From NCBI GenBank assembly GCA_003260075.1, contig QLIY01000435.1, forward strand, positions 42,747 to 106,746: a stretch of 64,000 nt of DNA, in the 5' to 3' direction. Position numbers and translations under genes: made by a program. The notes under the pieces were generated by a model. It worked only from the letters and a program-made list of their open reading frames with translations, was not told the origin of the DNA and searched no databases. Positions 52,607 through 62,903 of the stretch are shown piece by piece. Numbering within the stretch: the stretch's first letter is position 1; every line of letters begins with the position of its first letter. The stretch is from Phallusia mammillata (taxonomy: Eukaryota; Chordata; Ascidiacea; Phlebobranchia; Ascidiidae).

Positions 52607-52755
52607 CAGGGGTCGGCAACCTTTTTTGCACTGCGAACCGGTTTTAAAAGTAAAATTTTATCGCGGACCAGTCTTCAAAAAATTACAAATATTTAGCAAT
52701 GAAAATGCCTAAATTAGTTTATCATCTCCGGGATACATGGGCAAAATGCTTAATA
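52607..52755 (+). mobile_element. Truncated hAT MITE
   Basis: Begins CAGGGGTCGGCAACCTTTTT and follows the 55789 copy through GATACATGGGCAAAATG, then breaks off at the repeat of the N join. Confidence 0.7.
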
Positions 52756-53453
52756 GCATGGCCAAATCACGTGTTGTTATTATTGTATATCATATTAGTA
52801 ATGTGTGCATTGTGCGTTATTTGTTAATGAAAGTCGTGTTGTTTTCACCAATAGTTTTTTACTGACGAATCTAAAACCATATTATTTTCCCTCAACAGAC
52901 ATTCGTTGTCATTTAAACTGGTTGATCACAACAAATCATGGGTTGTCTTTCCCACAGTCATTGCAATCAAAGTAATGCAAAACCTGTGACCTGATTAGTT
53001 ACATCAAACGAGCGACGTGTAGTTAATTGTTTTGCTAGGGGGCAATTCACTGATTCGCTATAAAGTGGGATTTGGCAGAAAGCCAATCGTTATAGAACAG
53101 AAGACGGTGTACTGTTCTCGGAAAGGTGGGTGGTGTTTTTTGAAGGTTTTTCTTTGAATTTTTTTTCGTCGGTTCGCAGAGTTTGAATTAATTAGGAATT
53201 TAAATATTTTTTTGGCAAAGTTAGGGATTTCAAGGTTTAAGTTTTTTGTTAGGTTTTCAATAATTTTTGACAAGTTTTTTGTATGAATGTTACTTAAAAA
53301 AAATTGTAAAAGCATTTCCTAAATCCTATTTTAAAAGAAGACACACTGCGCAGTAAAAATATTATTTAACTCTTTATAAAATCCGATAAAAAAATACAAA
53401 TCCTGTTTTGGTAAATTATCGACGGTATCTGATCTGTAACTAATTGTAATATA

Positions 53454-53465
53454 TTTTTGTCGCAG
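53454..53465 (+). promoter_or_regulatory. Possible trans-splice acceptor of P1
   Basis: TTTTTGTCGCAG lies 29 bases before the ATG. P2 has a similar TTTTTTGCAG 56 bases before its ATG. Either a 5' UTR intron or spliced-leader addition would use it. Confidence 0.35.
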
Positions 53466-53494
53466 AAAGTCGCCGCTTAATAAGCTATTACGTC

Positions 53495-53570
53495 ATGCAT
53501 CACGTCTTCCTCGTTTTCGCTGCTTTCTTGGCCGTTGGAATCCCAATATGCTCGACACTACAGTTGGGCG
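53495..53570 (+). CDS. P1 exon 1: signal peptide
   Basis: ATG at 53495. Hydrophobic core VFLVFAAFLAVGIPI; likely cleavage near CSTLQ. GTAAG donor in phase 1. Confidence 0.83.
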
Positions 53571-56500
53571 GTAAGTACACATCCCAGAGAGTATGCGATT
53601 TGAATGAGTTATTTGCTACATACTATTTTACAAACTGTCTTATTACTATTGTAAAACATTTAATGGTTTCATTTTCTCGATAGATTTTTTTGTTTGAAAG
53701 TTTTTGGTAGGATTTTAAATTTCAAACTAAATTAAAATGAGGAGCACATTCAAATATACTTTGATACGTTTTTGCTTTTTAACTGTGTGTTCTAGAATTA
53801 AATATGAACGTAAACTTATAATAGGAAGTCATTAAGGTATACATGGTCTTGACAATGTCTTATCAGCATAGCTGCATAAAAAGCTTTAAAACAGTAATTA
53901 CCATTTTACAGCTAAATGTGGTAAAGATGGTCGCTGGGTGGGGTGGTTCAACGCGGATTCGCCAATCGGGGATGGCGACTTCGAGACTCTACCTAACATT
54001 AGAAAAGCCTATGGAAGTCAAGGATGCGACAAGCCACAAGACATTAAGGTGCGAATGGTCACCTCGAAGGGAAGCAGAAAACCAACCGAAGTGATCTTCT
54101 TTGGTGTGGAGTTCGGTATGCAATGCTTGGTGAAAGACAACAATGGAACTTGCAAAGACTATGAAATTGCTCTTTGCTGCCCCGGAGGTAACGATATATT
54201 TTTGAAAGTAGTGTTGTTTTATAGTGCTCAATGTAATAATGCGCTATCAAGACTTTAATAAACTTTTTCGCAGATTGGAAAATTTGAATTTTGGTCATTT
54301 TATTGCAAATTTAAACAAATAATTTTTTGTCAGCCCAGTTTTGTTTACAATGCTTAAGTTGCGTCAACACTATGAAGATTTTAGTTTGGTAAAAATGGTC
54401 AAGTGCATTTATGTACTTAATCATAGGTCTACGAATTCAATGTACAAGCATGATTTTTAATTGGGTGCACGAAATCGCTAATTGACTCCCCAATATTTTA
54501 CCTAGTAAATTAAGTCAGTGTTTTCTTCAGTGATCGGAAATCCTAATGTCGGCCGCAGTCATGATGGTTACGAATGTTTGTTGGCGAAGGTACTCACTGA
54601 AAACGGAATACGTAAGTAATGCATCTGTTATCTGTGAATTTTACGAGCAGTGGCAGCTATGTTTAAGACCGCACCAAAATTTTGACTCTGCAACTGTTTG
54701 TTTTGTGAATTTCGTACTATACATAACTCGCAAAATCTTTGCATTTAAGTTTAACATGTCAAATATCAAAGGACTGCATATTCGACTTTGGCCTTTCGTA
54801 TAACGATAAAAACATGTTTATGTACTCATTTGTCAAACGTAAGTATAAAATACCTTGAGGTGAAACCAAAATGAACAAAATTCTATCCGTTAATTTCTAA
54901 TGGTGGAACACAATCTATTTCAGTTTCATTCAAACACTCTTTATGTGGCTATTGCCATTGCAAAACTAGAAGTACAAAGGGGATGTGTCGTGGCATTTAC
55001 AGTATATCTTGCTTTGTAGCTGACAACTTTCAGTGCACCGACCCGTGCGACGAAAAGAGCGAAATAGCTAAGACACAAGCAGACTGTGGAAACTATTCTC
55101 ACTGCAGATGGGAAAATGACACGTGCAAAAGCAACAGATGTAAGTATAGCGCTGGCCCAGAACATATGCTTAGTAGGCTGCATACAATTCCTCAGACTTG
55201 AGCATAAAATTCAAGGCAAGTTTTGGTACGGAAGCTGCTTGTAAATGGCAAAGTTGTTTTTGAATAAATGCTAGCTACACATAGATTTGATGTTTAGGAA
55301 TCGCTTTTTGCAACATAATTATCTTTTGTATTCACGCGAATTAAGAAATTACTGTACTATTCAATGATTTTATAGGCTCTGTCGGTTTCTTACTCAAAAT
55401 TTCAAATGACCAGCTGTCACACTGAGAAGCACAGCCAAATTTTATAGCTCTGGTAAAAAACTGTCTGAAGATCCGCATATGTGGAATAGCATAGATAACT
55501 CGTGTTCGTTGATACAGTTCCAGTGGCTGCTCTAAACAACGGCAATGCTGGTGATTTTATCGAGGATGCAACCGGTGTGGAAGTTGAACCAACGGTTGAA
55601 GGAAGACTGTTTGGTGAGTCATTTGTTTCCCAATGAAGCTTAATGACCGTGGTACATAATTTTCTTGGTTTGTGTTGAATACCCAGAAAAAAATACTAAA
55701 TCGAATGTAGCTTTTTGAAAACGAAGTGAATGAACATTATTTCCATAAAATCAAGTACAGACAAACACATTTATCCTTTGGCTTACATCAGGGGTCGGCA
55801 ACCTTTTTTCTACTGCGGACCGTTTTTAAAAGTAAAATTTTATCGCGGACCAGTCGTCAAGAAACTACAAATATTTAGCAATAAAAACACACAAATTAGT
55901 TTTCATCCCCGGGATACATGGGCAAAATGTTTCAAAACGTTTAACATGAAAAATTATACGGTCCGGTAACGAACTCGTCGCGGACCGGCGGTTGCCGACC
56001 CCAGTGGTCGATCTGATGTATTTTTGCTTTTACATCAGTTTTCGACCAGAATCCAAAACACGTAAATTGGATTAGGCCTTGAATGCTTGCGAAAAAATCT
56101 CACAAATCCTTTGAATTCACCAGGAAACAACCTAGGTCCGGTTCCGCCTTTTCCATTTCCTTCCGGTTTCCCATTTCCGTACCAACCGCCCAGCTTCCCT
56201 GACAACTGTGGTATAAACTATAATGATCCGACGTCGATTGACGCGCTCATTCAGCCTCCCATCAACATACCCTACTGCTACAGGTTAACAGTGCTTTTCT
56301 ATGTGTTTGCCCAACAAATAGGTTTAGTCTTTTATTAGGAAGTGTAGCTCTATGCTGCATCAAAGTCAACTAAAACTTACGTTCTTATCCATTTGTTTCA
56401 CGTAGAAATAAATAGTTTTGTACAACCTAGTGTTTTCAGAATCCATCAAACTAAATTGTGCTAGAACAGTTTATAATCAACCTTACGCGTTTCTTAGAGT

Positions 56501-59148
56501 TCCGTGTTCGACCAGCAATCCATCTCTCGAAGTGAACCGGGTCGCTTGCCACAACCAGCCTGGATGTTACTTTGATCTCGAGCTTTATAATCTTCGTAGT
56601 GCAGCTGGTTATGGCGTTTTGTCCGGCGTTCCAGTTTGTCATGAAGTCATACGGCACAAAAACTTTGCCAAAGCGGCAGCCGCTACTGTTACAAAGGTAA
56701 TAATGGTTTGGCAATTGCAAGAAAACGAAAAAAGGTGATCAGAATTTGATGTAAAAAAGTGGTCTTTAAACGGGGGATGCAATATTAGAGCCCTAACGTG
56801 ATTAAAAGAAAGTCTAAAGCTTTTGTGTTGTTCCCATATGCTCATGGTTTTGCCGGGCTTACCACCAAATCTGTGAAGCATATTTGCTAAAAAGGGTTTA
56901 TTTTAAACGCGGGTTATATGTTTTTAGCCCATACCTTGCCATTTGTGGTAGTGCCCGGAAAACGGTTTGATTCATGGGCCTGGCACTCTACGACTCGCAT
57001 CTGAGTGTGTCGTGACCGCTGGTTTGCAAAATAGCTTCAGAGATGAGCCTAGTTATGAATGCATGTTTAAATTTTGTATTGCGTTTTTGCAGACTTCTAA
57101 ACCATGGCGTGGGATTCACACAAATTGTTTGATTCAACAAAACCCAGACATGTTCGTTCAAGAGTGCTGCGATGGGCTTCAAATCATGTTGTACTTTCAA
57201 GCGCCTGTTAAACAGCTTGGATGGCCTGGTACGGTTATATTTTACTTATCGAAAGTACGCAGTTCAAAGAGTTGCTAAATCTTTGACTATATGTTCAAAC
57301 ATTTCAAACAATTCAATACGCATAAAAAGTGTAGATACGTAGTTTAAAGGGTTTCGTAGAATTGAGTTAAATTAGAAAAATACTGCAAATAAAATTTTCA
57401 GATTGACATTGGTGTTGTCAAAACGTCGTTTAGTTAATTTTTTTTTCTGTATTTTTAGGTGGTTAATGTTGCTTAAAGATATACAGTTTTTAGACATGTC
57501 GAAGATATACACACAGCATTATTAGGTATAGGTGGACATTAACAACATTTCTTCTTTGAAAATATATTTTTTTCTAAAACGATTTGTACAAGGTCGAATT
57601 CATCCAGAACTTAAAAATAGCATAGAACAAAAACGTATCGGGCCTTGGTTTTAAAAGATGCTCTCCTATAATTTTGCAGACTGTTAACGACAAACAATTT
57701 TTCATGCAGGTATTACAGAGTTGGAGTGCAAGATCATGGGTGGCTGTTACGTAAACAACTTATGCTACTATCCTCCCAGTTCTAACCAAATTCAACTTCG
57801 AGCCGGTGAGGATCCTTTGATCGGTCCGAACCCCACAGGGCGTGATTTGTATGGACAACCCCAATGTTTGCCATTTGACCCCAACGGTTCTGCCTCCAGT
57901 ATTCTGGATAGCTATCACAGTTGCCGTATGGCCGGATGTGTTATGGATCCCTCATTCGATGCGGCAAAAATACGCTCATACCTTTGTGACATTGTTAAGA
58001 GCGATGCAGTACCAGTTAACCTGAAGAAGCCGTTTTGGGATCAGGTTCTTCAAGGCATCATTGGACCACACAACTGGAGACAAGCACTTCAAAAGCTTCT
58101 GGTTAACATTTGCCCCAACCCCTATGCAAATAACCCGTTAAACAGTCTTTTCCAAAATGGCGGGTTAGCCATTCCCATTCTTGAAGGTTGTCAATCATAT
58201 CTCGAATACTTAGGAGTAAACAACAACAACAATAACTACGAAAATCCATATACCACTCCTAATCCTTTTAGCTTTTTAAACTCAATGTTTAACAACATAA
58301 ACGAAGGAGTTGGTACACCCGGAGGAGTCGGGGGAGCTGGTGGGGCCAGTTTTTTCCCTCCTGGGCCATATTTTCCATCGTATCAACCCCAGTGTCCTTT
58401 CCAGCCTTACAGTATACAGGGCTTCAACCCGCTTCAGGGGCGCTTCGACGGTTGCTGTGAACGTCATTACTGTTACGTACCGCGTGCCCAGGCGAGAAGT
58501 GTCCAGTCTGGCGTCTCATTATACCTCAGCTTCTGGAGCAACTGGGGTCCATGTTCTGCAAGTTGCGGCGGGGGAACACGAAAGCAAACCAGAATCTGCG
58601 TTGCGAATGATAACCAAAGCGGATGCGAAGGCTCCCTTGAGAAAGTTGAAGTGTGCGGCGAAGCTCAATGCCCGTATTGGGACAACTGGGGTTCTTGGCT
58701 CGCGTGCAGTAGAGAGTGTGGAGGCGGACAACAAAAACGAACCCGCCAGTGTTTGCCTTCCGACACCGGGTGTTCTGGCCCAAGTGAGGAATCCCAGACC
58801 TGCAACGAATGCACTTGTCCCACGTTTAGCGCATTCAGCTCTTGGACCTTATGCAGCGTGTCAGTGGGTTGCGGCATTCAAACTCGGGACCGCACATGCA
58901 CAGACGCAGGGACATGTTCTTTGGGCTGTAACACAATACCAACAGCACTTCAAGAAACAAAATCGTGCAAAATTTACTGCGGAGATGCTGTTGAAACGAA
59001 GTCAGACTGTAGAGGCAGCTTTTTGACAGGATGCTTTCAATATGTCACAAGGGAATGCCTTTGCGCAAGTGCAACACCCGATTGCGACCCATGCCACGAC
59101 TACGTCGCATCACAACGGATCCCTTGTTGGTGTCCGTTAGGAAAATAG
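53495..59148 (+). CDS. P1: secreted WxxW / trefoil-like / thrombospondin-1 protein
   Basis: Nine coding exons: 53495-53570, 53912-54187, 54531-54611, 55020-55139, 55518-55613, 56124-56283, 56498-56696, 57093-57228 and 57710-59148. They sum to 2,583 bases (860 aa plus stop) with matching phases. Domains: signal peptide 1-20; WxxW domain about 28-116; Cys-rich segment 145-184; Pro-rich segment about 218-240; trefoil-like segment about 267-320; further trefoil-like Cys clusters near 387-402 and 610-640; TSP1 repeats about 655-701, 702-750 and 751-805; Cys-rich tail. WxxW is known from mucins and CILP, TSP1 from matrix and adhesion proteins. A secreted mucus, tunic or egg-coat role is possible but not shown. 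The introns hold one MITE and otherwise nothing recognised. Confidence 0.82.
53912..54187 (+). CDS. P1 exon 2: mucin-type WxxW domain
   Basis: CGKDGRWVGWFNADSP has the defining W-x-x-W-F (W34, W37), then GDGDFETL, CDKPQDIKVR, GMQC and CKDYEIALCC, the expected Cys pattern and order. The whole domain is one exon. Confidence 0.88.
54531..54611 (+). CDS. P1 exon 3: short linker exon
   Basis: 81 bases, VIGNPNVGRSHDGYECLLAK and seven more residues. Same position and phase as P2 exon 3 (63560-63649). Confidence 0.75.
55020..55139 (+). CDS. P1 exon 4: Cys-rich module
   Basis: QCTDPCDEKSE, ADCGNYSHCRWENDTC. Cys spacing C-x3-C-x12-C-x5-C-x6-C with a Trp, matching CTNPCGDG...CHW of P2. The sequence does not fix a fold. 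Confidence 0.78.
55518..55613 (+). CDS. P1 exon 5: acidic linker
   Basis: 96 bases, no Cys, with GDFIEDATGVEVEPTVEG. Assigned from acceptor, donor and phase only. Confidence 0.65.
55789..56004. mobile_element. hAT MITE in P1 intron 5
   Basis: Ends CAGGGGTCGGCAACC and GGTTGCCGACCCCAG are inverted repeats with one mismatch. 216 bp. No clear target duplication was found. Second copy, truncated, at 52607. Confidence 0.72.
56124..56283 (+). CDS. P1 exon 6: Pro/Phe-rich segment
   Basis: PVPPFPFPSGFPFPYQPP is a run of Pro and aromatic residues, then DNCGINYNDPTSIDALIQPP and PYCYR. Ends in phase 2, matching exon 7. Confidence 0.75.
56498..56696 (+). CDS. P1 exon 7: trefoil-like module
   Basis: VPCSTSNPSLE, RVACHNQPGCYFDLEL and GVPVCHEV recall the P-domain core (C-x4-GCCFD ... 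PWC) with one Cys replaced by Tyr. Phase 2 in, phase 0 out. Confidence 0.78.
57093..57228 (+). CDS. P1 exon 8
   Basis: PWRGIHTNCLIQQNPDMF, QECCDGLQIMLYFQAP. Contains a CC pair. TTTTTGCAG acceptor; phase 0 to 1. Confidence 0.75.
57710..59148 (+). CDS. P1 exon 9: trefoil-like segments, three TSP1 repeats, Cys-rich tail
   Basis: One 479-codon exon. ECKIMGGCYVNNLCYYPP and FDGCCERHYCYVP are trefoil-like. The TSP1 repeats carry WSNWGPCSASCGGGTRKQTR, WGSWLACSRECGGGQQKRTR and FSSWTLCSVSVGCGIQTRDR, each with the WxxC...C..G...R.R signature. An Asn-rich run (NNNNNN) lies near residue 555. The tail has 12 Cys in about 52 residues. Confidence 0.88.
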
Positions 59149-59198
59149 AGTCGGAAATTGAAAACGACTGTACTGTAATTACATGTAGCGGTTTCAAA

Positions 59199-59210
59199 AA
59201 TAAAAATAAA
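59199..59210 (+). terminator. Poly(A) signals of P1
   Basis: Two AATAAA hexamers in tandem, about 50 bases after the TAG stop. Confidence 0.7.
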
Positions 59211-60642
59211 ATACTTTTTTAAAATTGTAATTATTTACTTGAAACTACACAAACGTGATCAAACATTTATTTTAAAACAAAATAAATTCAGTCGTATTTA
59301 AGAAAAGAACATGTATTTAGGCTTTTAAAACAAGTTTTGAAAGAATTAAAGAATTACTTCGGCATATGTAGAACTTTACCGGACAGATCGGTTTACTTCT
59401 GCAACAACGTCGTAAATGCATTTCAGTATTCCTTGTAATTACCACAACACAGCTAACTATGCAAGACAAACACATTTCCAATTGTTTGGCTGGCATTATA
59501 TTGGTAATGATAAATATTGTGGAGACTGGTCATAAAACGGGCAAAATTTTACTGGCCTAGCTGTAACGGATCTTTGCCGAACAGCTGAAAAAGTCAATTG
59601 TAAGAAAAAGGAAGGCATCTATTTTGCTGTCCGATCCGTTTGTGCAAGTCGATGGCATTTGCGAAACCCTTTTCGACACTTAAGGTAAAATGTCAAGCAA
59701 TTATTAGGTAACATTTTAAAATGCCAATTAGCGCAAGAGGCAACCTTTTAATAATGTTGCTTTTGGTAGCGTAACTCCTTCTCCATTAGTGTTAAATCTG
59801 CATTTTGCCTTTCTCCGACCACAATGTTGAACTTATATGATTCATCACAACCACATACCGGCACATTTAGCTTACCATGGTATTTGTGGCGACCACGCAC
59901 TGAGTACGCTGAAAATAAACACAAATTTTCCACCAAATATCGCAAACCGCGACAACTTATATATTCGTGTTTGTGGCAAACAACAACACCGTACCAGCCT
60001 GTGCAGGGCACTTTGCGCAGCCTGAGGGGACATTCTAAGGTTTTGTTTGTTCAAGTTTTTGTTTGTTGAAAAAGATCTCGAATATATTTGATTAGGGATC
60101 GATTGTTTCAAAATGTAACACTAAACTAAAAGCATTTCATTAACCAACTGTGCTTTTTGCCAAGTCCCTTTGAGGTCCAAGCTTTTTCCACAAAAAATCT
60201 CACAGGGGTCCAAATTCTTTTCCTTGCTTTTTAAATACCCCAATACATACAAAACACGATCTTAAAAGTTTTATTCCTAAGTTCAAATGATTTATTTTTT
60301 ATAGACATTTCAAATATGGCTTTTTTCTATGTAGCCAATGCTAAAAGAGCCTTATTTTTTTACCAAACCAATCAAGTATAAAATAAACAAAACCATACAC
60401 CAAACAAAAAACATGCAGTTTATTGTTCAGTCAACAAACGTAAATAATAATATTGCATATAAAAAGTCACAGTTTGTAACTTTGAAGCGTATGGTACAGC
60501 TCAAAACAATACCCAGGTTTTTGTTGCATAGAATTCAGCAACATTTAGCCCTTTGCAACGCTTGAGTTGCGCCGTTGCTCCGTGCCGCGCCGTTGCTCCT
60601 CTCCACTGCTCCGCGGTAGCCACGCTGGCGCAACTTATACCT

Positions 60643-60755
60643 CCAAGGGAGGCATTTGGACTTGTAAACGCGGTCGCAAACCGAGGACCTCCCAGGGAGG
60701 TATTTGGACCTTATTACATAAAACATAAGGACCTTCCAGGGAGGTACTTGGACTT
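60643..60755. repeat. Three spaced copies of an 18-bp GC-rich motif
   Basis: CCAGGGAGGTATTTGGAC or close variants at about 60643, 60692 and 60736, spaced about 47 bases. The block TCCCAGGGA is itself palindromic, and CTTATTACATAAAACATAAG between copies 2 and 3 can fold back. Confidence 0.6.
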
Positions 60756-62164
60756 CAAAGGGTGCAAATAACGTGATTTAGTTACAAATCATCTAAAACA
60801 TCTGCGTTGGAGAAGGTCTGGACGTCTTCGGGGAAAATTTTGTTAGCCCCTATTTTGCTTTGATTACCAATGATCCTGATTTCCATTAATACGTTTTGTT
60901 TTCTTGCATGACGACACGATAAAGCTTAGAAAAATCGCCTCGAAGAATGAAACTTTTTAAAAAAAATTCATTAGCAGTTCAATAAATGAAAAAACACGAA
61001 TTTACTTCTTGCAAATTTGCCCGATTCATGGCAGTTGACTTTGTTACGTAAAAGGTTCATGTCAAAGTTATTTTCATCGAAACAATTTGTGAAAATTTTC
61101 TTAGGGTTTTCATAACTATTTTGGTTTTGCGGCACGAACCATTTACTAATTTTTTTGTCGCAAATTCTGCTTACAACTTTACGTATACAAGTATTGCGTT
61201 CAGGTGCGCATTTAGGACAAACAAACTAATTATTCCTTTCTGTTTATACTTAAACAATAACACAACAGTTTTGGAAAATAGTAACAAAGGCAATGGATCC
61301 CAAATTATTTTTGATTCGTGTAAAAGGGTTTAAGTCCACTTGTTGTCAGTTTTTATCATATGTGCAATGAAAGTTTTAATAACCAGGTTTACAGTAACCG
61401 AATTCAAAAACTATGTCTCCCTTGCATTTTATCTCTAAAAGCAATAATTTGTTTCAACATTTTTGTTTCAGCAGTTTAAACGTACGTTGAAAACGACGAA
61501 CTTTTTGCGACAAAAGTGTCAAGTTTAACTATATAAGGCAAGGATGTAGCAAAATGTCAAATTGTCGAAGGCCAAACTATTTTTGATTAGGAAAATTTGT
61601 GGTTGTGATTTGTTTATTTCATCGAAATACACACTGGGTAATTTTCTGCGCATTCCACGCCCAGAGCTGATTTGCTTTCCAATCAAAAATAAGTTCCAAA
61701 GGACACTTCTTCTTTCGGTGCCTTCAGGCGCAAAACACGTTGTTTCTAAATTACTATAAAGCAGCCAGTGATCTCTAATAAACATCAGAATTCAAAGTCT
61801 CTTACAAGACCTTGAACTTCTATGGGAATTCCGCCGAACAGTTTCGCAACGAAACTAAGATTGTCATGGGTTAAAAGAAGTATAAATTATGAGGCAGGAT
61901 GTCGGATCAATCCTGCGTTCTAAGTCGTTCTTAGAGTTTTTGACTAAATGCAAACTTTGTGTCTCTTTATAAATATTTTTTGACGTTTTTGTTTCAAAGT
62001 CTAACATGTTTGTATCATAAAGCCACATCATTTGTGACTGAAACTAAATTAACCCGCTACGAAAAGCGCGTACATAAAGAGTTTCATAAAACGTTTATGG
62101 TTATCGCCATTAAAGTGATAAAGTAATGAAAGGCAACATTAAAGTTGCAATACTAAAATTAAAT

Positions 62165-62500
62165 CATGGTACGCCAGGCTCGTTGAAGGCGCTAAACCGA
62201 ATCAAACCGGTCTTCTCAGCATACACATATGGCAAGCACAGGCTATGTGTAGCACACCAGGTAGGCAATGGTGCTTATGATTCAACTTTCGGTTCGCCAA
62301 TGAGCCTGTATAGCTCAGTTGGTAGAGCGAGTCCTGGAAGACTTCTGTCGTGGGTTTAAATCCCTTCGCAGGTTCCTTGCCCTATGGGAATGCGTTGGAG
62401 ACCGGCCTAAATGGTCCTGGCGTAATATGATTTATCGATAAGTATGTCGCGATCGCTAGCCTGCATGGAAGCTTCAGGGCTGATCCCAGTATAAATGCAT
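62165..62500 (+). repeat. Dispersed repeat containing tRNA-like sequence
   Basis: Both ends (TACGCCAGGCTCG... and CTAGCCTGC...CTGATCCCAGTATAA) match the 23977 repeat, but about 200 extra bases including the tRNA-like sequence lie in the middle. Confidence 0.5.
62302..62376 (+). tRNA. Degenerate tRNA-like sequence, probably non-functional
   Basis: TAGCTCAGTTGGTAGAGC is a perfect D arm and A box. The B box is GGGTTTAAATCCC, with T in place of the invariant C. The anticodon arm does not pair properly and the acceptor stem has mismatches, so no amino acid can be assigned. Best read as a tRNA pseudogene or SINE head. Confidence 0.45.
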
Positions 62501-62766
62501 TTATCCTACTTAAAAGCGAAATGTGAAAAAAAATAACAGCTGTTGTTAGTATGCGATGCACTTGTACAAGTTAAGGTTAATTGTGTGTTCTGTAATGTCG
62601 GGATTAGTTGTAACGTGCGTTAGGTTATAAGATGCAATATACAGTTTCACGACTGCTTATATTGCATAACCAAATAACTTTTTTTTCAACAAACTCTTCG
62701 GTTTTTGGGCTTCAATATAAATTATGACTTTAGAGTACACATATATAACTACAAAAAATAACACGT

Positions 62767-62777
62767 TTTTTGCAGAA
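62767..62777 (+). promoter_or_regulatory. Possible trans-splice acceptor of P2
   Basis: TTTTTTGCAG preceding a 56-base leader to the P2 ATG. Confidence 0.35.
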
Positions 62778-62833
62778 TCTGTTTAGCTTCTTGAGAGTGA
62801 AACCGATCTGGGAAGCCAGACAAACCAATAAGG

Positions 62834-62903
62834 ATGAAATTTGCCGCTACTTTGATCACCTGCTTGATGGTGATTGGAGTTATACGAGCTCAACAAAAAG
62901 GAA
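62834..62903 (+). CDS. P2 exon 1: signal peptide
   Basis: ATG at 62834 in AAGGATGAA context. Core AATLITCLMVIGVIRA, then QQKG; likely cleavage after RA. GTAAG donor, phase 1. Confidence 0.83.

Larger units (their letters stand above)
51920..52810. repeat. N-join repeat, 50 bp twice, bracketing an orphan exon
   Basis: 51920-51969 and 52761-52810 are the same 50 bases (GCCAAATCACGTGTTG to ATGTGTGCAT). N at 51970 begins the 790-base piece between them. Confidence 0.8.
34104..53463. other. Long gene-poor region between the two gene groups
   Basis: About 19 kb with no exon series, signal peptide or domain that I can support. Its open frames are short and unrelated to known folds. Listed separately are its repeats, two C10 joins, two N joins, SINE cluster, bZIP-site cluster, a TIR element and one orphan exon. 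Confidence 0.5.
59211..62766. other. Intergenic region between P1 and P2
   Basis: No gene recognised. It contains the GC-rich repeat at 60640-60755 and the tRNA-like and dispersed repeats near 62.2-62.5 kb. The rest is AT-rich without visible features. Confidence 0.45.

Noticed and set aside
53058..53315. 85-codon minus-strand frame upstream of P1
   Set aside because: T-rich low-complexity DNA giving a Lys/Asn/Phe-rich translation without features.
58310..59026. 238-codon open frame overlapping P1 exon 9
   Set aside because: It is the wrong frame of the TSP1-coding exon; the correct frame has the domain signatures and matching splice phases.
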